From Candidatus Clavichlamydia salmonicola (GTDB taxonomy: Bacteria; Chlamydiota; Chlamydiia; Chlamydiales; Chlamydiaceae), in NCBI RefSeq assembly GCF_015356765.1, contig NZ_WTCQ01000001.1, positions 186,001-250,000 of the forward strand: a DNA stretch of 64,000 nucleotides, given 5' to 3'. The first letter of the stretch is position 1; the number at the start of each line of letters is the position of its first letter. The notes under the pieces were generated by a model, which saw only the letters and a program-made list of their open reading frames with translations, had not been told where the DNA came from and searched no databases. The translations under genes and the position numbers were made by a program. This document shows positions 27,649-36,697 of this stretch, one piece after another.

Positions 27649-28105
27649 GAATGTTTATTTTTAATAAAGTTGTCAGCTTGCATTGGTTGATCAGCCGCTT
27701 TCAAATTTACTTTTTTATAAAAAATTTCTTAATCATGATTTTTTTGATCAATTCTGCCCTTTTCTTGTATCTTTTTGCTTTTCTTTATTAAAATGTGATG
27801 TAAATATCTGTAATAATGCTTTCTATGATCAATATTTTGTATAAGATCAAAAACTTTGCCTACGTAAAAACCTGTTTTTATAGTACATTATGAATATCTT
27901 TAAGCTTTTAAATTATTTGTATAACTGCTATTTACAAAATTTAACCTCACTGCATTTTTTGCAAAATGCTCCTAAAAAAATTGATTTATTGATCAATGAA
28001 ACACTTTCGACTAAACTGAAGTTTGTTTTTCTGCTTTCCTTGAAAAAACCAGACAAATAACCACAAAATTAAACTTGGAACAAGCCTCTTTATTTCCTTA
28101 CATTT
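27649..28105. other. Non-coding region at a synteny break
   Basis: 457 bp, AT-rich. It contains four TGATCA sites (27688, 27745, 27826, 27990) and a 56-codon ORF (27890-28060, plus strand) with no ribosome binding site and no recognisable product. I see no tRNA, clear terminator or promoter. In C. trachomatis the genes on either side (CT697 and CT555) are far apart, so a rearrangement joined them here. Confidence 0.5.
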
Positions 28106-31100
28106 ATGAATTTATCCTCTAATTGGCTTACAGATTATGATTTCTGTGTTCTTTCCCTATCTTATCTGGTAGCAGATTTAGATTTTTCTGGCCCTACCTA
28201 TCAAATTAAAATAAAAAGTAAAGACGAAGCAAATGTGGAAGCAAATGCGCAAGAATTTTGGTGTTTTCTTCAACTTGATAATCAGCGCAACTTAAAAGAT
28301 GCATTCTGTGGTTGCGTATCATGTGATAGTGGCTGCCAACATTTAGCCATGGCTTATTTTACAATTTTTCAAGAAAACAATATTCCTTTGCATGAAATAT
28401 TTGAAAAATCTTTTTGGAACCAAATTTTTCATTCCATCGCTAAATTAAATAATTTTCAACAACATCCCTCTATTTTTTCTAATTCTTATATTTTCACGAA
28501 TGATTTAATGGAATTTTCATTAACCAACCTTAATGATTCCCAATTATCAATTCTTACCTCTCTTGATTCAAAGGAAGCTGAAACACCTGAAAATTCCATT
28601 AAATTTTGTGCTTGTTCAGAACAATGTTTAGCAGATTGGCATAATGGCATCACTGATGAATCTTTAGCTTACACCCTTTCTCGTTGGCAAGATCTTGCTA
28701 AAATGTTTTTTTTACGAGAACTTCCATCCCCAAATCTTTCTGAATTTACTGTTTCTGAATCTGCCTCTAATAATATTGAAATTCATGCAACTCAAGATCC
28801 ACTAAAGATCCACTGGTGTTTTAAAGATATCAGTGCGTGTGAGCCTTTATTAAATTTTATCCCTTTAATGAACTCGTCTTTAATTGTTAAAGAGATTTCT
28901 CCTGAAATTATTGCTGCTAGTTTTAATACTAAAGATCAAATTCTTTCTTTAATAAATCATCCTTCTCCTCTTTATAATCAACACCCCCCACTTAATAATC
29001 ATTCCAAATGGTCTTACCTTTCTGGAAAAGGATTTTATAAAATCCCACCAGAGCATGAGCATATCGCAAAAGAAGAACTGTTAGAGACATTAAAAAAATA
29101 TCAAAGAAACATTGAACCCTTCATTCCTATATGTACTGCTTCTATTTCTTATACTGCTGTCTTTGACACTCAAGGCAACTGGCATTTTTCTCCTTATCTT
29201 TTTACCCCAAATGATTTAGAAAATAATAATACTATCATTGCTCCTGGAATAGCTTTTATTAAAGAAAGAGGTTTTATATTTACACAAAGTCTTTTTCCCC
29301 AAGATACTGCTTTTACAGTAATGCAAGAAAAAGTAGCTGCTTTTATTGAAAAACACTCTGATGCACTTAATACCATTCCTGGATTTCGAGTTTTTGAAGA
29401 AGCAGATGCCATTCAAAATTTAGATTTTTTCTTATCAGAAAATCATACTTTATATTTTCAAGAGCGGACATTAAGTCATAATCCTCAATTATTTTTACAT
29501 TTTGGTCATTGGGTTTATCAACCAAACAAAGGATTTTTTAAAAATTATGTTCGTCCAGAACATTTTTTTAAAGAAACTGAAATTCCTTCTACTAAAATCA
29601 GTTCTTTTATTGATACACATATAGATATTTTAAAACAGTTTCCTCATTTTTTTATTAATCAGCCTATTTTAAAAGAAGTTTATCTTCACATAAAGCCTCA
29701 GCGTGATCAGGCCCTGCTTATTACTCCACACTTTTCATTAACTTCTGAATTTGAATCCAGCGCAATATTATTTTTTGGCAAATATATATATCTAAATAAT
29801 CAAGGATTTGCCCCTATCCCTGCTGGAATGAACCTTCCAGAAAGATATCGCACTCCTTATAGAATAGAAGCTGACAAAGTAAAACCTTTTCTAATATCGG
29901 AAATTCAACACCTAAAACCATTTATTAAAGATCATCCTATTGAGCTTCGAGTACCTTCTTCTATCTGGTTTGAGATTAAAAGGCTTACGCGTAATAATTC
30001 TGGTTCATTAATTGCCATTATAGATCTATGTTCAGAGCTAGGAAGGGTTCCATTTAAATCATTAATTCAATCGTTACATCAAAAAACTTTTTCTGTTTTT
30101 TCTCCTGCAGGGTATCTTAATTCGCATAATGATTTTTTTCATTTTCTAAGCCTCCTTTCTTTACACCCAGATTTACATTCTGAAAATACAGTCGCTTTAT
30201 CTGTCATTGAGTACCTAAAATTAGATGCTATAGCTCCTATTAAACCTGCCTTTGAAGTAGGAGATTCCTTATCCGAAGAGCTTTTAGTCCAATTAAAAGA
30301 GTTTTGTGTTCCTCGTCCTCCTGCAAGCTTTGATAAAAACCACCCATTACGTCCTTATCAAAATAATGGGCTCCTTTGGCTATGGTTTTTATATCATAAT
30401 AATCTATCAGGATTACTCTGTGATGAAATGGGTCTAGGAAAAACCCATCAAGCCATTGCCTTAATTGGAACAGTCTCTACTACTGTTACAAAAGATATAT
30501 TATTTTTGGTCATTGCTCCTACAGGAGTTTTAGGGCATTGGGAAGATCGCTTAACTACTTATCTTCCACATTTAGATCGTTACTTATTCCACAAAGATAA
30601 AAAATTAGAATCTTTGCCTAAAAAGGGAATTATTCTTACTTCTTATGGAACATTTCGTCGGCACGCTGCTATTTTTAAACCTAGTGAATTTGAAGTTGTT
30701 GTATTTGATGAAATTCAAATGGCAAAAAATGCTGATAGTAAGCTTCACAAACAACTTAAAAATATTACTGCTAAAATGAGGTTAGGACTCACTGGAACAC
30801 CTATTGAAAATAATCTTCATGAATTAAAAGCATTATTTGATATTATCTTACCTGGATATATGCCTCCTTCTTCGCTTTATAAACAATTATTTGTTCATCC
30901 TATTGAGAAGAAACATAACTCAGAAAGCATGGCTCAATTAAATAAGTTTATTGCGCCTTTTATTTTGCGTAGAACTAAAAAAGACGTTCTTCCTGACTTA
31001 CCTGCAAAAACTGAAATGAAAATGTTCTGTGAACTTTCTCCTGAACAAAATGAACTTTATTTTAATTTATTACGCAAAGAACAAAATCTTGTTGAACATC

Positions 31101-31786
31101 TTCAAAATTTGGATAAAAAAGTAGAATATATTCATATATTTACAGTAATTAACCATTTAAAACAGATTTGTAATCATCCAGCTGTTTATAAAAAAACTCC
31201 TGACAACTATAAAAATCACGCATCTGGAAAATGGGAATTATTTACAACTATTTTAGAAGAGGCTTTAGCTAATAACTCCAAAGTCGTTATATTTTCTCAA
31301 TACCTTCTCATGCTCAATATTATCAAAAATTATCTGCATGAAAAAAATATTGAATTCGCTCATATTCGTGGAAGCACAGTAGATCGTTCTCAACAAATCA
31401 AAGCTTTTCAAGAGCGACCAAGCTGTCGAGTTTTTGTTGCTTCTCTTTTAGCTGCTGGTGTTGGAATTGACCTAACAGCTGGCAGTACTGTCATTATGTA
31501 TGATCGTTGGTGGAATCCTTCAAAAGAAAATCAAGCTATTGATCGAGTTCATCGTATTGGCCAAACAGAACCAGTAATGATTTATAAATTAATTACAAAA
31601 AATACATTAGAAGAAAAAATTGATAAAATTATTTCTTCCAAAGAAGCTCTTATCCGTACTGTAATCCCCCAACAAGACCAACATTTACTTCGTACATTAA
31701 AACGAGAAGATTTATTAGAAATACTTTCTTATAAAGAATTATCTGAAGATGGACCATCTTCTTCTTTTTCTCCATATAACCTATAG
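28106..31786 (+). CDS. SNF2-family ATPase with SWIM zinc finger (CT555-like)
   Basis: 1226 residues. An N-terminal cysteine cluster (C68, C70, C73, C77, H79) is a SWIM-type finger. The ATPase occupies about residues 735-1200: motif I CDEMGLGKT, motif II read as FDEIQMAKN, motif III LTGTPIENN, then VVIFSQYL, AAGVGIDLT and DRVHRIGQ. Motif II is DEIQ rather than the DEAH/DEGH usual in this family, but both acidic residues are kept, so ATP hydrolysis should persist. It is the second SNF2 translocase of the window and matches CT555. Its last 58 bp overlap the convergent zinc-ribbon gene. No ribosome binding site is evident. Confidence 0.88.
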   Translation: MNLSSNWLTDYDFCVLSLSYLVADLDFSGPTYQIKIKSKDEANVEANAQEFWCFLQLDNQRNLKDAFCGCVSCDSGCQHLAMAYFTIFQENNIPLHEIFEKSFWNQIFHSIAKLNNFQQHPSIFSNSYIFTNDLMEFSLTNLNDSQLSILTSLDSKEAETPENSIKFCACSEQCLADWHNGITDESLAYTLSRWQDLAKMFFLRELPSPNLSEFTVSESASNNIEIHATQDPLKIHWCFKDISACEPLLNFIPLMNSSLIVKEISPEIIAASFNTKDQILSLINHPSPLYNQHPPLNNHSKWSYLSGKGFYKIPPEHEHIAKEELLETLKKYQRNIEPFIPICTASISYTAVFDTQGNWHFSPYLFTPNDLENNNTIIAPGIAFIKERGFIFTQSLFPQDTAFTVMQEKVAAFIEKHSDALNTIPGFRVFEEADAIQNLDFFLSENHTLYFQERTLSHNPQLFLHFGHWVYQPNKGFFKNYVRPEHFFKETEIPSTKISSFIDTHIDILKQFPHFFINQPILKEVYLHIKPQRDQALLITPHFSLTSEFESSAILFFGKYIYLNNQGFAPIPAGMNLPERYRTPYRIEADKVKPFLISEIQHLKPFIKDHPIELRVPSSIWFEIKRLTRNNSGSLIAIIDLCSELGRVPFKSLIQSLHQKTFSVFSPAGYLNSHNDFFHFLSLLSLHPDLHSENTVALSVIEYLKLDAIAPIKPAFEVGDSLSEELLVQLKEFCVPRPPASFDKNHPLRPYQNNGLLWLWFLYHNNLSGLLCDEMGLGKTHQAIALIGTVSTTVTKDILFLVIAPTGVLGHWEDRLTTYLPHLDRYLFHKDKKLESLPKKGIILTSYGTFRRHAAIFKPSEFEVVVFDEIQMAKNADSKLHKQLKNITAKMRLGLTGTPIENNLHELKALFDIILPGYMPPSSLYKQLFVHPIEKKHNSESMAQLNKFIAPFILRRTKKDVLPDLPAKTEMKMFCELSPEQNELYFNLLRKEQNLVEHLQNLDKKVEYIHIFTVINHLKQICNHPAVYKKTPDNYKNHASGKWELFTTILEEALANNSKVVIFSQYLLMLNIIKNYLHEKNIEFAHIRGSTVDRSQQIKAFQERPSCRVFVASLLAAGVGIDLTAGSTVIMYDRWWNPSKENQAIDRVHRIGQTEPVMIYKLITKNTLEEKIDKIISSKEALIRTVIPQQDQHLLRTLKREDLLEILSYKELSEDGPSSSFSPYNL

Positions 31787-32247
31787 CCTAAATAAAGCAT
31801 AGCTGCGCTCAGTGGTACATAATACCACAAAGCATGTACATTCCATCGCAAAACTAACTCATGTTCATGGGAAAATAGCAGCATAAAAATAGAAAATACA
31901 AAAAACCCAGCTCCTATAAAAATAAGAGCTACAGATAACCCTTTTGATAATAAACTTTCTTTTTGTATTTTTTGAATTTCTTCTGTATCTGATTCTATGA
32001 TGTTTTTTTTAAACGCTTTTTTTTGCTCTAAAGACTGGAATAAAGGAGCGCTTTTAGGAAAAAGAAACCCTTTCTCTTCAGCTAATCTCACATCATTTGG
32101 TCCAAAAATAGGTGCATCATCATCAATCATTGAAGGGTCTTTCAAAAAAACTCCACAATATGGACAAGAAGATAGCAGTATAGAAACGTACCCATCACAA
32201 TTCCAACATAGCTGCTTTTCGTTTGTTTTATTCACCAAAAGAACCAC
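31729..32247 (-). CDS. Zinc-ribbon membrane protein (CT556-like)
   Basis: 172 residues. The N-terminus has two CxxC pairs (CWNC at about 14-17 and CPYC at about 29-32), a zinc ribbon. The middle is charged. Two membrane helices follow at about 103-125 (SVALIFIGAGFFVFSIFMLL) and 135-155. The zinc ribbon should face the cytoplasm. Position between the SNF2 gene and lpdA matches CT556, function unknown. Its 3' end overlaps the convergent SNF2 gene by 58 bp, through the palindrome at 31745-31761. Confidence 0.75.
   Translation of the reverse strand: MVLLVNKTNEKQLCWNCDGYVSILLSSCPYCGVFLKDPSMIDDDAPIFGPNDVRLAEEKGFLFPKSAPLFQSLEQKKAFKKNIIESDTEEIQKIQKESLLSKGLSVALIFIGAGFFVFSIFMLLFSHEHELVLRWNVHALWYYVPLSAAMLYLGYRLYGEKEEDGPSSDNSL
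31745..31761. repeat. Palindrome inside a convergent gene overlap; possible two-way terminator
   Basis: GAAGATGGACCATCTTC is an 8-bp inverted repeat around one central base, able to form a 7-bp stem with a 3-base loop, followed on the plus strand by a pyrimidine/T-rich tract. It lies in the shared 3' ends of the SNF2 gene and the zinc-ribbon gene. Because it is read in register on both strands, both proteins carry EDGPSS here. Confidence 0.7.
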
Positions 32248-32287
32248 CTTTTATTGCATCTATCTAATTTGATTAAGCTTAACCACC

Positions 32288-32400
32288 CTAAAGCTCTTGC
32301 TTTAGAAATTTTCAATAAACCTTTAGATCATTCGCATCTTACAACGATAGAATCAGAGATCTCAAGGAAAAAATAGCAAGGAAAAATATCTTGTTTTCCT
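32288..32400. repeat. Hairpins and a direct repeat upstream of lpdA
   Basis: Within the 226-bp gap between divergent genes are CTAAAGC-TCTT-GCTTTAG (32288-32305, perfect 7-bp stem) and AGGAAAA/TTTTCCT (32379-32400, 8-base loop). The string CAAGGAAAAA occurs at 32363 and again at 32378. A short palindrome TTAAGCTTAA is at 32273-32282. These could be operator or leader structures; no protein is implicated by the sequence. Confidence 0.4.
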
Positions 32401-32473
32401 GTAATGTAGCACTGTGACTACTTAGTGATCTCTGCTGTTTAGCTTATGAATTTTTTAATGTTAGGTTTGTTTT

Positions 32474-33874
32474 ATGGAAAAAAAATTATTTGATTGCGCT
32501 GTCATTGGCAGTGGACCTGGTGGATATGTTGCTGCCATCCGAGCCGCCCATCATAACTTAAAAACAGTCCTTATAGAAGACACTTTTCCTGGTGGAACAT
32601 GTTTAAATCGTGGATGTATACCTTCAAAAGCACTTATTGCTGGAGCTGATATATTAAGAAAAGTACGTAAAGCAGGTGCCCTTGGTATTAAAGTGGAAGG
32701 TATTTCTATAGATTACTCTGCCATGAATGCACATAAAAATCGTGTAGTATCTCAAACTCGAGCAGGTCTTGAAGGTCTTATTAAACAAAATCGTATTACT
32801 TTATTAAAAGGCCGTGGAAAATTAATCTCTTCAACAGAAATTGCAATCATAGGTCAAGATGAGTGTAATCTATTCGCTAAATCTATCATATTAGCAACTG
32901 GATCAGAGCCATTAGCTTTACCTGGCATGCCTTTTGGACCACGATTAATCAGCTCAACTGAACTTCTTGAACTAACGGTTCTTCCAGAAAGCCTCATTAT
33001 TATTGGTGGTGGAGTTATTGGTTGTGAGATCGCTTCTCTTTACGCAACATTAGGAGTAAAAGTTACCATAATTGAAATGAGGGAGCGCTTGCTTGCCGCT
33101 GCTTCTATATCCATATCTACTAATCTCGAAGCTGCTTTTAAAAAAGAAAATATATCTATATTTACAAGTACTCGTATTGTTTCTGTTAAAGAAGATGTTT
33201 CGCATATAACTGTTACTCTTGATGATGGAACAGAATTAACTAGTGAGCTTGCTCTTAGCGCTGCTGGTCGCCGCTTCAACACTGAAGATATTGGTCTTGA
33301 GGATGTTGGCGTTATAACAACTCCTCAAAAAGCAATCCCCGTATCTGCAACTATGCAAACAAATATTCCTAATATTTACGCAGTGGGTGACATTACAGGA
33401 CAATGGCTGCTTGCTCATACAGCTTCTCATCAAGGTTTAATTGCTGCTGACCATATCGCTGGAAAACCTTCTGCCTCTCAAGGACATGCAACTCCTGTCG
33501 TATTCTTCACTAACCCTGAAATTGCTTCTGTTGGTTACACTGAAGAAGAAGCTGTAGCTGCAGGATTCGTTGCTAAAACAGCCACATTCCATTTTAGTGC
33601 ATTAGGAAAATCCCGAGCTCTTTTTGATGATAACAATGGATTTGTAGAAATTGTATGGGAAATAGGATCTGAAAGAATCTTAGGTGGGCAGGCTATTGGC
33701 ATGCAAGCATCTAACCTTATTGGAGAAATTGCTGTCGCTGTATACAACGAACTAACTCTTCCTTGCATCTATGATACCATTCACCCACATCCAACTTTAA
33801 GCGAAGCATGGGTAGAAGTTTGTTTAATAGCTGCAGGAAAAGGTGTTCACGCTCTTCCAACGCCTAGTAAGTAG
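32474..33874 (+). CDS. lpdA: Dihydrolipoyl dehydrogenase (E3)
   Basis: 466 residues. FAD site GSGPGGYVAAIRAA (residues 12-25), redox-active disulfide GGTCLNRGCIPSKAL (about 40-54), NAD site GGGVIGCE (about 177-184), second FAD segment YAVGDI and the catalytic His-Glu dyad HPHPTLSEAW near the end are all present. E3 reoxidises dihydrolipoamide in 2-oxoacid dehydrogenases and the glycine cleavage system. It lies immediately before lipA, which makes the lipoyl cofactor (CT557-CT558). AGG is 8 bp upstream of the ATG. Confidence 0.97.
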   Translation: MEKKLFDCAVIGSGPGGYVAAIRAAHHNLKTVLIEDTFPGGTCLNRGCIPSKALIAGADILRKVRKAGALGIKVEGISIDYSAMNAHKNRVVSQTRAGLEGLIKQNRITLLKGRGKLISSTEIAIIGQDECNLFAKSIILATGSEPLALPGMPFGPRLISSTELLELTVLPESLIIIGGGVIGCEIASLYATLGVKVTIIEMRERLLAAASISISTNLEAAFKKENISIFTSTRIVSVKEDVSHITVTLDDGTELTSELALSAAGRRFNTEDIGLEDVGVITTPQKAIPVSATMQTNIPNIYAVGDITGQWLLAHTASHQGLIAADHIAGKPSASQGHATPVVFFTNPEIASVGYTEEEAVAAGFVAKTATFHFSALGKSRALFDDNNGFVEIVWEIGSERILGGQAIGMQASNLIGEIAVAVYNELTLPCIYDTIHPHPTLSEAWVEVCLIAAGKGVHALPTPSK

Positions 33875-33876
33875 AT

Positions 33877-34809
33877 ATGAGCAGTGTAGACAAGACATCT
33901 CCTTCTTCCAATAAACCCAGTGAAGAAAGTACTACAAGCAAAGCTTCTCTATTTCCTAAATGGCTTAGAAGAAAATTACCTACTGGTCGTTCCCTTGGAC
34001 AAACCACTGGTGAAGTTCGTGAACAAAAATTATTTACAGTTTGTGAAGAAGCATTTTGCCCTAACCAAACTGAATGCTGGTCTCGAAATACTGCCACATT
34101 TTTAGCTTTAGGAAAGTATTGTTCTCGGAAATGTGGATTTTGTAATATTTCCTTTGCAAAAAATCCTCCTCCTCTTGAAGAAGATGAACCTGAGCGGATT
34201 GCTGAAGCTGTAATTCGATTAAAATTAAAGCATGTTGTTATTACAATGGTAGCAAGAGATGATTTAGCAGATGGAGGCGCAGAACAACTTGTTAAAATTA
34301 TGGCTACTATTCGCAAGAAAATGCCCTCTACCTCTATAGAAATTTTTCCTTCTGATTTAGCTGGTAATGTTGAAGCTCTTGATTTAATACTTTCTGCTAA
34401 TCCAAATATTTTTAATCATAATCTTGAAACTGTAAGAAGACTTACTCCTTTTGTACGGCATAAAGCAACGTATGATAGATCCCTATCTATGCTCAAACAT
34501 GTTCATCTAACTCGCCCAGATATTTTAATCAAATCAGGCATTATGGTAGGGCTAGGAGAAAGCCCTGAAGAAGTTCAAGAAGTTCTTCATGATCTTTTGC
34601 ATATCGGCTGTCAGGTTGTAACAATTGGTCAATATCTGCAACCCAATAGATTAAAAGTAAAAGTTCGGCAATTTATAGATCCTGAACGATTTGACACTTA
34701 CGCTGAATATGGAAAAACATTAGGGTTACTTGTTTATGCAGGCCCTTTTATCCGTTCTAGCTATAATGCTGATAAAATTTTTGAATTAATTCAAGCTACT
34801 GTTGTATGA
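33877..34809 (+). CDS. lipA: Lipoyl synthase
   Basis: 310 residues, radical-SAM enzyme that inserts two sulfurs into protein-bound octanoate. The auxiliary-cluster motif CEEAFCPNQTEC (C-x4-C-x5-C) and the radical-SAM motif CSRKCGFC (C-x3-C-x2-C) are complete, as is the C-terminal RSSYNA motif, whose serine binds the auxiliary cluster. It starts 2 bp after lpdA and overlaps the next gene by 4 bp (ATGA), so all three are cotranscribed. It needs Fe-S clusters, linking it to the NifS/NifU pair. Confidence 0.97.
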   Translation: MSSVDKTSPSSNKPSEESTTSKASLFPKWLRRKLPTGRSLGQTTGEVREQKLFTVCEEAFCPNQTECWSRNTATFLALGKYCSRKCGFCNISFAKNPPPLEEDEPERIAEAVIRLKLKHVVITMVARDDLADGGAEQLVKIMATIRKKMPSTSIEIFPSDLAGNVEALDLILSANPNIFNHNLETVRRLTPFVRHKATYDRSLSMLKHVHLTRPDILIKSGIMVGLGESPEEVQEVLHDLLHIGCQVVTIGQYLQPNRLKVKVRQFIDPERFDTYAEYGKTLGLLVYAGPFIRSSYNADKIFELIQATVV

Positions 34810-35702
34810 GTAATAATCCTTTGATAAACGTTTTTGATAGATTCGATCTTACTGATGAAGAAGATATTGATATTCTTCTCTTTCGAGATGCCCATTTCAA
34901 TGGGGATTTTGACCTAATGATCAAGTATTTAGAAGATAATGATGTATGCGATTTTAGAAATGAACGTATAGAATATTTACAAAAAGTAGAAATTTCTTTA
35001 GGCCATGATCTTGCACCTCTTTTACTAAGTACAGAAGCCGCTGAACAAGTTGCTAAATCTCGCCAAAGCTATATCCAATTACGTACTGTTTATGAAGATC
35101 CTTTATTAGAAAATTCTATAACACGATTAATTGCAGATCTTATATTAAGTGAAGCAAATGAATTAAATAATGCTATGGATGCTTTAATTATTTATGGAAA
35201 TAATGCTACTTCATCTTTAATTAAACTTATTCAGGATGATCGTTTCTATAGTCCATTTTTTCCTGGATATGGAAAAGCCCCTGTAAATGCTATTATTTGC
35301 CTTGGAAAAATAGCAGATCCTTCTTCTATCCCTTATCTCTTTAGTCTTTATGGAAAAATAGAAGAAGAAGCAAGTATTACTAATGCACTTTATGAAATTG
35401 GTGATTCTTCTAAACAATTTCTTTTAAAAATCTTGTCGAATCGTCCTATCGCTCAAGATACTACACATGCAGCCCTTGCTTTAGCTGCATTTGCAGAAGA
35501 TAAAGAGGTCATTTCAGCAGTTTTTTCAGAAATTTCTCTGCTTATTCATTCTAAAGATTGCATGTTACTTTCTTACTTAAGTAATATCTGCTGTGATACT
35601 GATAATATGGTACAAAGGTCTTTTTTTAAAAAAGAAATAGTTCCAAAATTACCAGAAAAAATTCGTAATACTTTTACTATAATTGTTCGTAATTGGCACT
35701 AA
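34806..35702 (+). CDS. Hypothetical helical-repeat protein between lipA and sctJ
   Basis: 298 residues, not firmly recognised. From about residue 100 there are paired helices with the look of HEAT repeats: APVNAIICLGKIADPSSIPYLFSL, then ASITNALYEIGDSSKQFLLKIL, then AALALAAFAEDKEVISAVF. The N-terminus is acidic. No signal peptide, membrane segment or catalytic motif. It overlaps lipA by 4 bp (ATGA), while its stop is 45 bp before sctJ, so it could be expressed with either group. HEAT scaffolds usually bind proteins, so a role as adaptor or secretion chaperone is possible, but nothing in the sequence proves it. Confidence 0.7.
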   Translation: MSNNPLINVFDRFDLTDEEDIDILLFRDAHFNGDFDLMIKYLEDNDVCDFRNERIEYLQKVEISLGHDLAPLLLSTEAAEQVAKSRQSYIQLRTVYEDPLLENSITRLIADLILSEANELNNAMDALIIYGNNATSSLIKLIQDDRFYSPFFPGYGKAPVNAIICLGKIADPSSIPYLFSLYGKIEEEASITNALYEIGDSSKQFLLKILSNRPIAQDTTHAALALAAFAEDKEVISAVFSEISLLIHSKDCMLLSYLSNICCDTDNMVQRSFFKKEIVPKLPEKIRNTFTIIVRNWH

Positions 35703-35747
35703 TGTTGCCTTTTGTTATGGTAATGAAAAAATAGAGATCATCTAATT

Positions 35748-36695
35748 ATGCGTCTTCATCGATTATGTTTGCTGACCCTTATAGGTATTTTGACTCTTTT
35801 CTGCACTGGCTGTGGAAAAAAGTCAGTTATTGCCAGCGGTATACCCGCAAGAGAAGCTAATGAAATTGTTGTTCTTCTTATCAGTAAAGGTATTGCAGCT
35901 GAAAAAACGCCTGCTATTACCTCTTCTGTTGGTGGTGGTGGTGGTGAACAATTATGGAATATTATTGTTGATTCCCCTCAAATCACGAAAGCCCTCGGGA
36001 TTCTTAATCAATGTGGGCTTCCCCGTATTAAGGGAACTAGCCTTTTAGACTTATTTGCAAAACAAGGGTTAGTACCTTCTGAATTACAAGAAAAAGTCCG
36101 TTATCAAGAAGGTCTTGCTGAACAATTAGCTACTACTATCCGTAAAATGCATGGGATTGTGGATTCTACTGTTCAAGTATCATTTCCTCAATCTGAAGAC
36201 TCTACAGCCACATTGACTGCTTCTGTGTATATAAAACACCGTGGTTCTTTGGATAATCCTCAAGGTCTTATTAGCTCTAAAGTACGCCGACTTGTAGCAA
36301 ATGCTATTCCTGGCTTAGCTATAGAAAATGTTTCTATCATCACTGATAAAGAAGCCTCCACAGAAATGTCTTTACTTTCTGGTCCTGCTAGTCAAAAAGA
36401 ACTTACTTGCATTTGGGGACTAATGCTAGCTAAAGGCTCTTTAGTTCGTTTTAGGTTAATTTTTTATTTTTTCAGCACTTCATTATTTTTAATAGCTGCT
36501 GGATTAATCTGGGTTTCTTGGAAAATTTTACCCTTGGTAAAAGAATTTGGTGGGCTAAAAACACTATTAAATCCTGTCCCATATGGAAAGCCTCCAACAG
36601 AAAAGAAACCTGAAACTCCAGAGGCAGTTGTAGTGGAAGCTACGGTTGAGCCTGTTGTTGACCCTAATACATCTTCTCAAGAAGAGGGTGAGTAA
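35748..36695 (+). CDS. sctJ: Type III secretion inner-ring lipoprotein SctJ
   Basis: 315 residues, YscJ/FliF family. The N-terminus is a lipoprotein signal with a probable lipid-modified cysteine at 22 (LFCTGC). Two ring-building domains follow (about 30-85 and 105-200); PREA-like GIPAREANEIVVLL and GLPRIKGTS segments are typical. A membrane helix lies at about 237-262 and a short Pro/Glu-rich cytoplasmic tail ends the chain. It forms the inner-membrane ring of the injectisome and starts the operon sctJ-K-L-R-S-T, as CT559 does. Confidence 0.93.
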   Translation: MRLHRLCLLTLIGILTLFCTGCGKKSVIASGIPAREANEIVVLLISKGIAAEKTPAITSSVGGGGGEQLWNIIVDSPQITKALGILNQCGLPRIKGTSLLDLFAKQGLVPSELQEKVRYQEGLAEQLATTIRKMHGIVDSTVQVSFPQSEDSTATLTASVYIKHRGSLDNPQGLISSKVRRLVANAIPGLAIENVSIITDKEASTEMSLLSGPASQKELTCIWGLMLAKGSLVRFRLIFYFFSTSLFLIAAGLIWVSWKILPLVKEFGGLKTLLNPVPYGKPPTEKKPETPEAVVVEATVEPVVDPNTSSQEEGE

Positions 36696-36697
36696 CT

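Noticed and set aside
27890-28060. 56-codon plus-strand ORF in the 27.6-28.1 kb gap
   Set aside because: No ribosome binding site, no promoter, no recognisable product; length is within chance for AT-rich DNA. Kept only as a note on the region.
33864-34316. 150-codon minus-strand ORF
   Set aside because: Shadow of lipA, which carries both cluster motifs in the plus frame.
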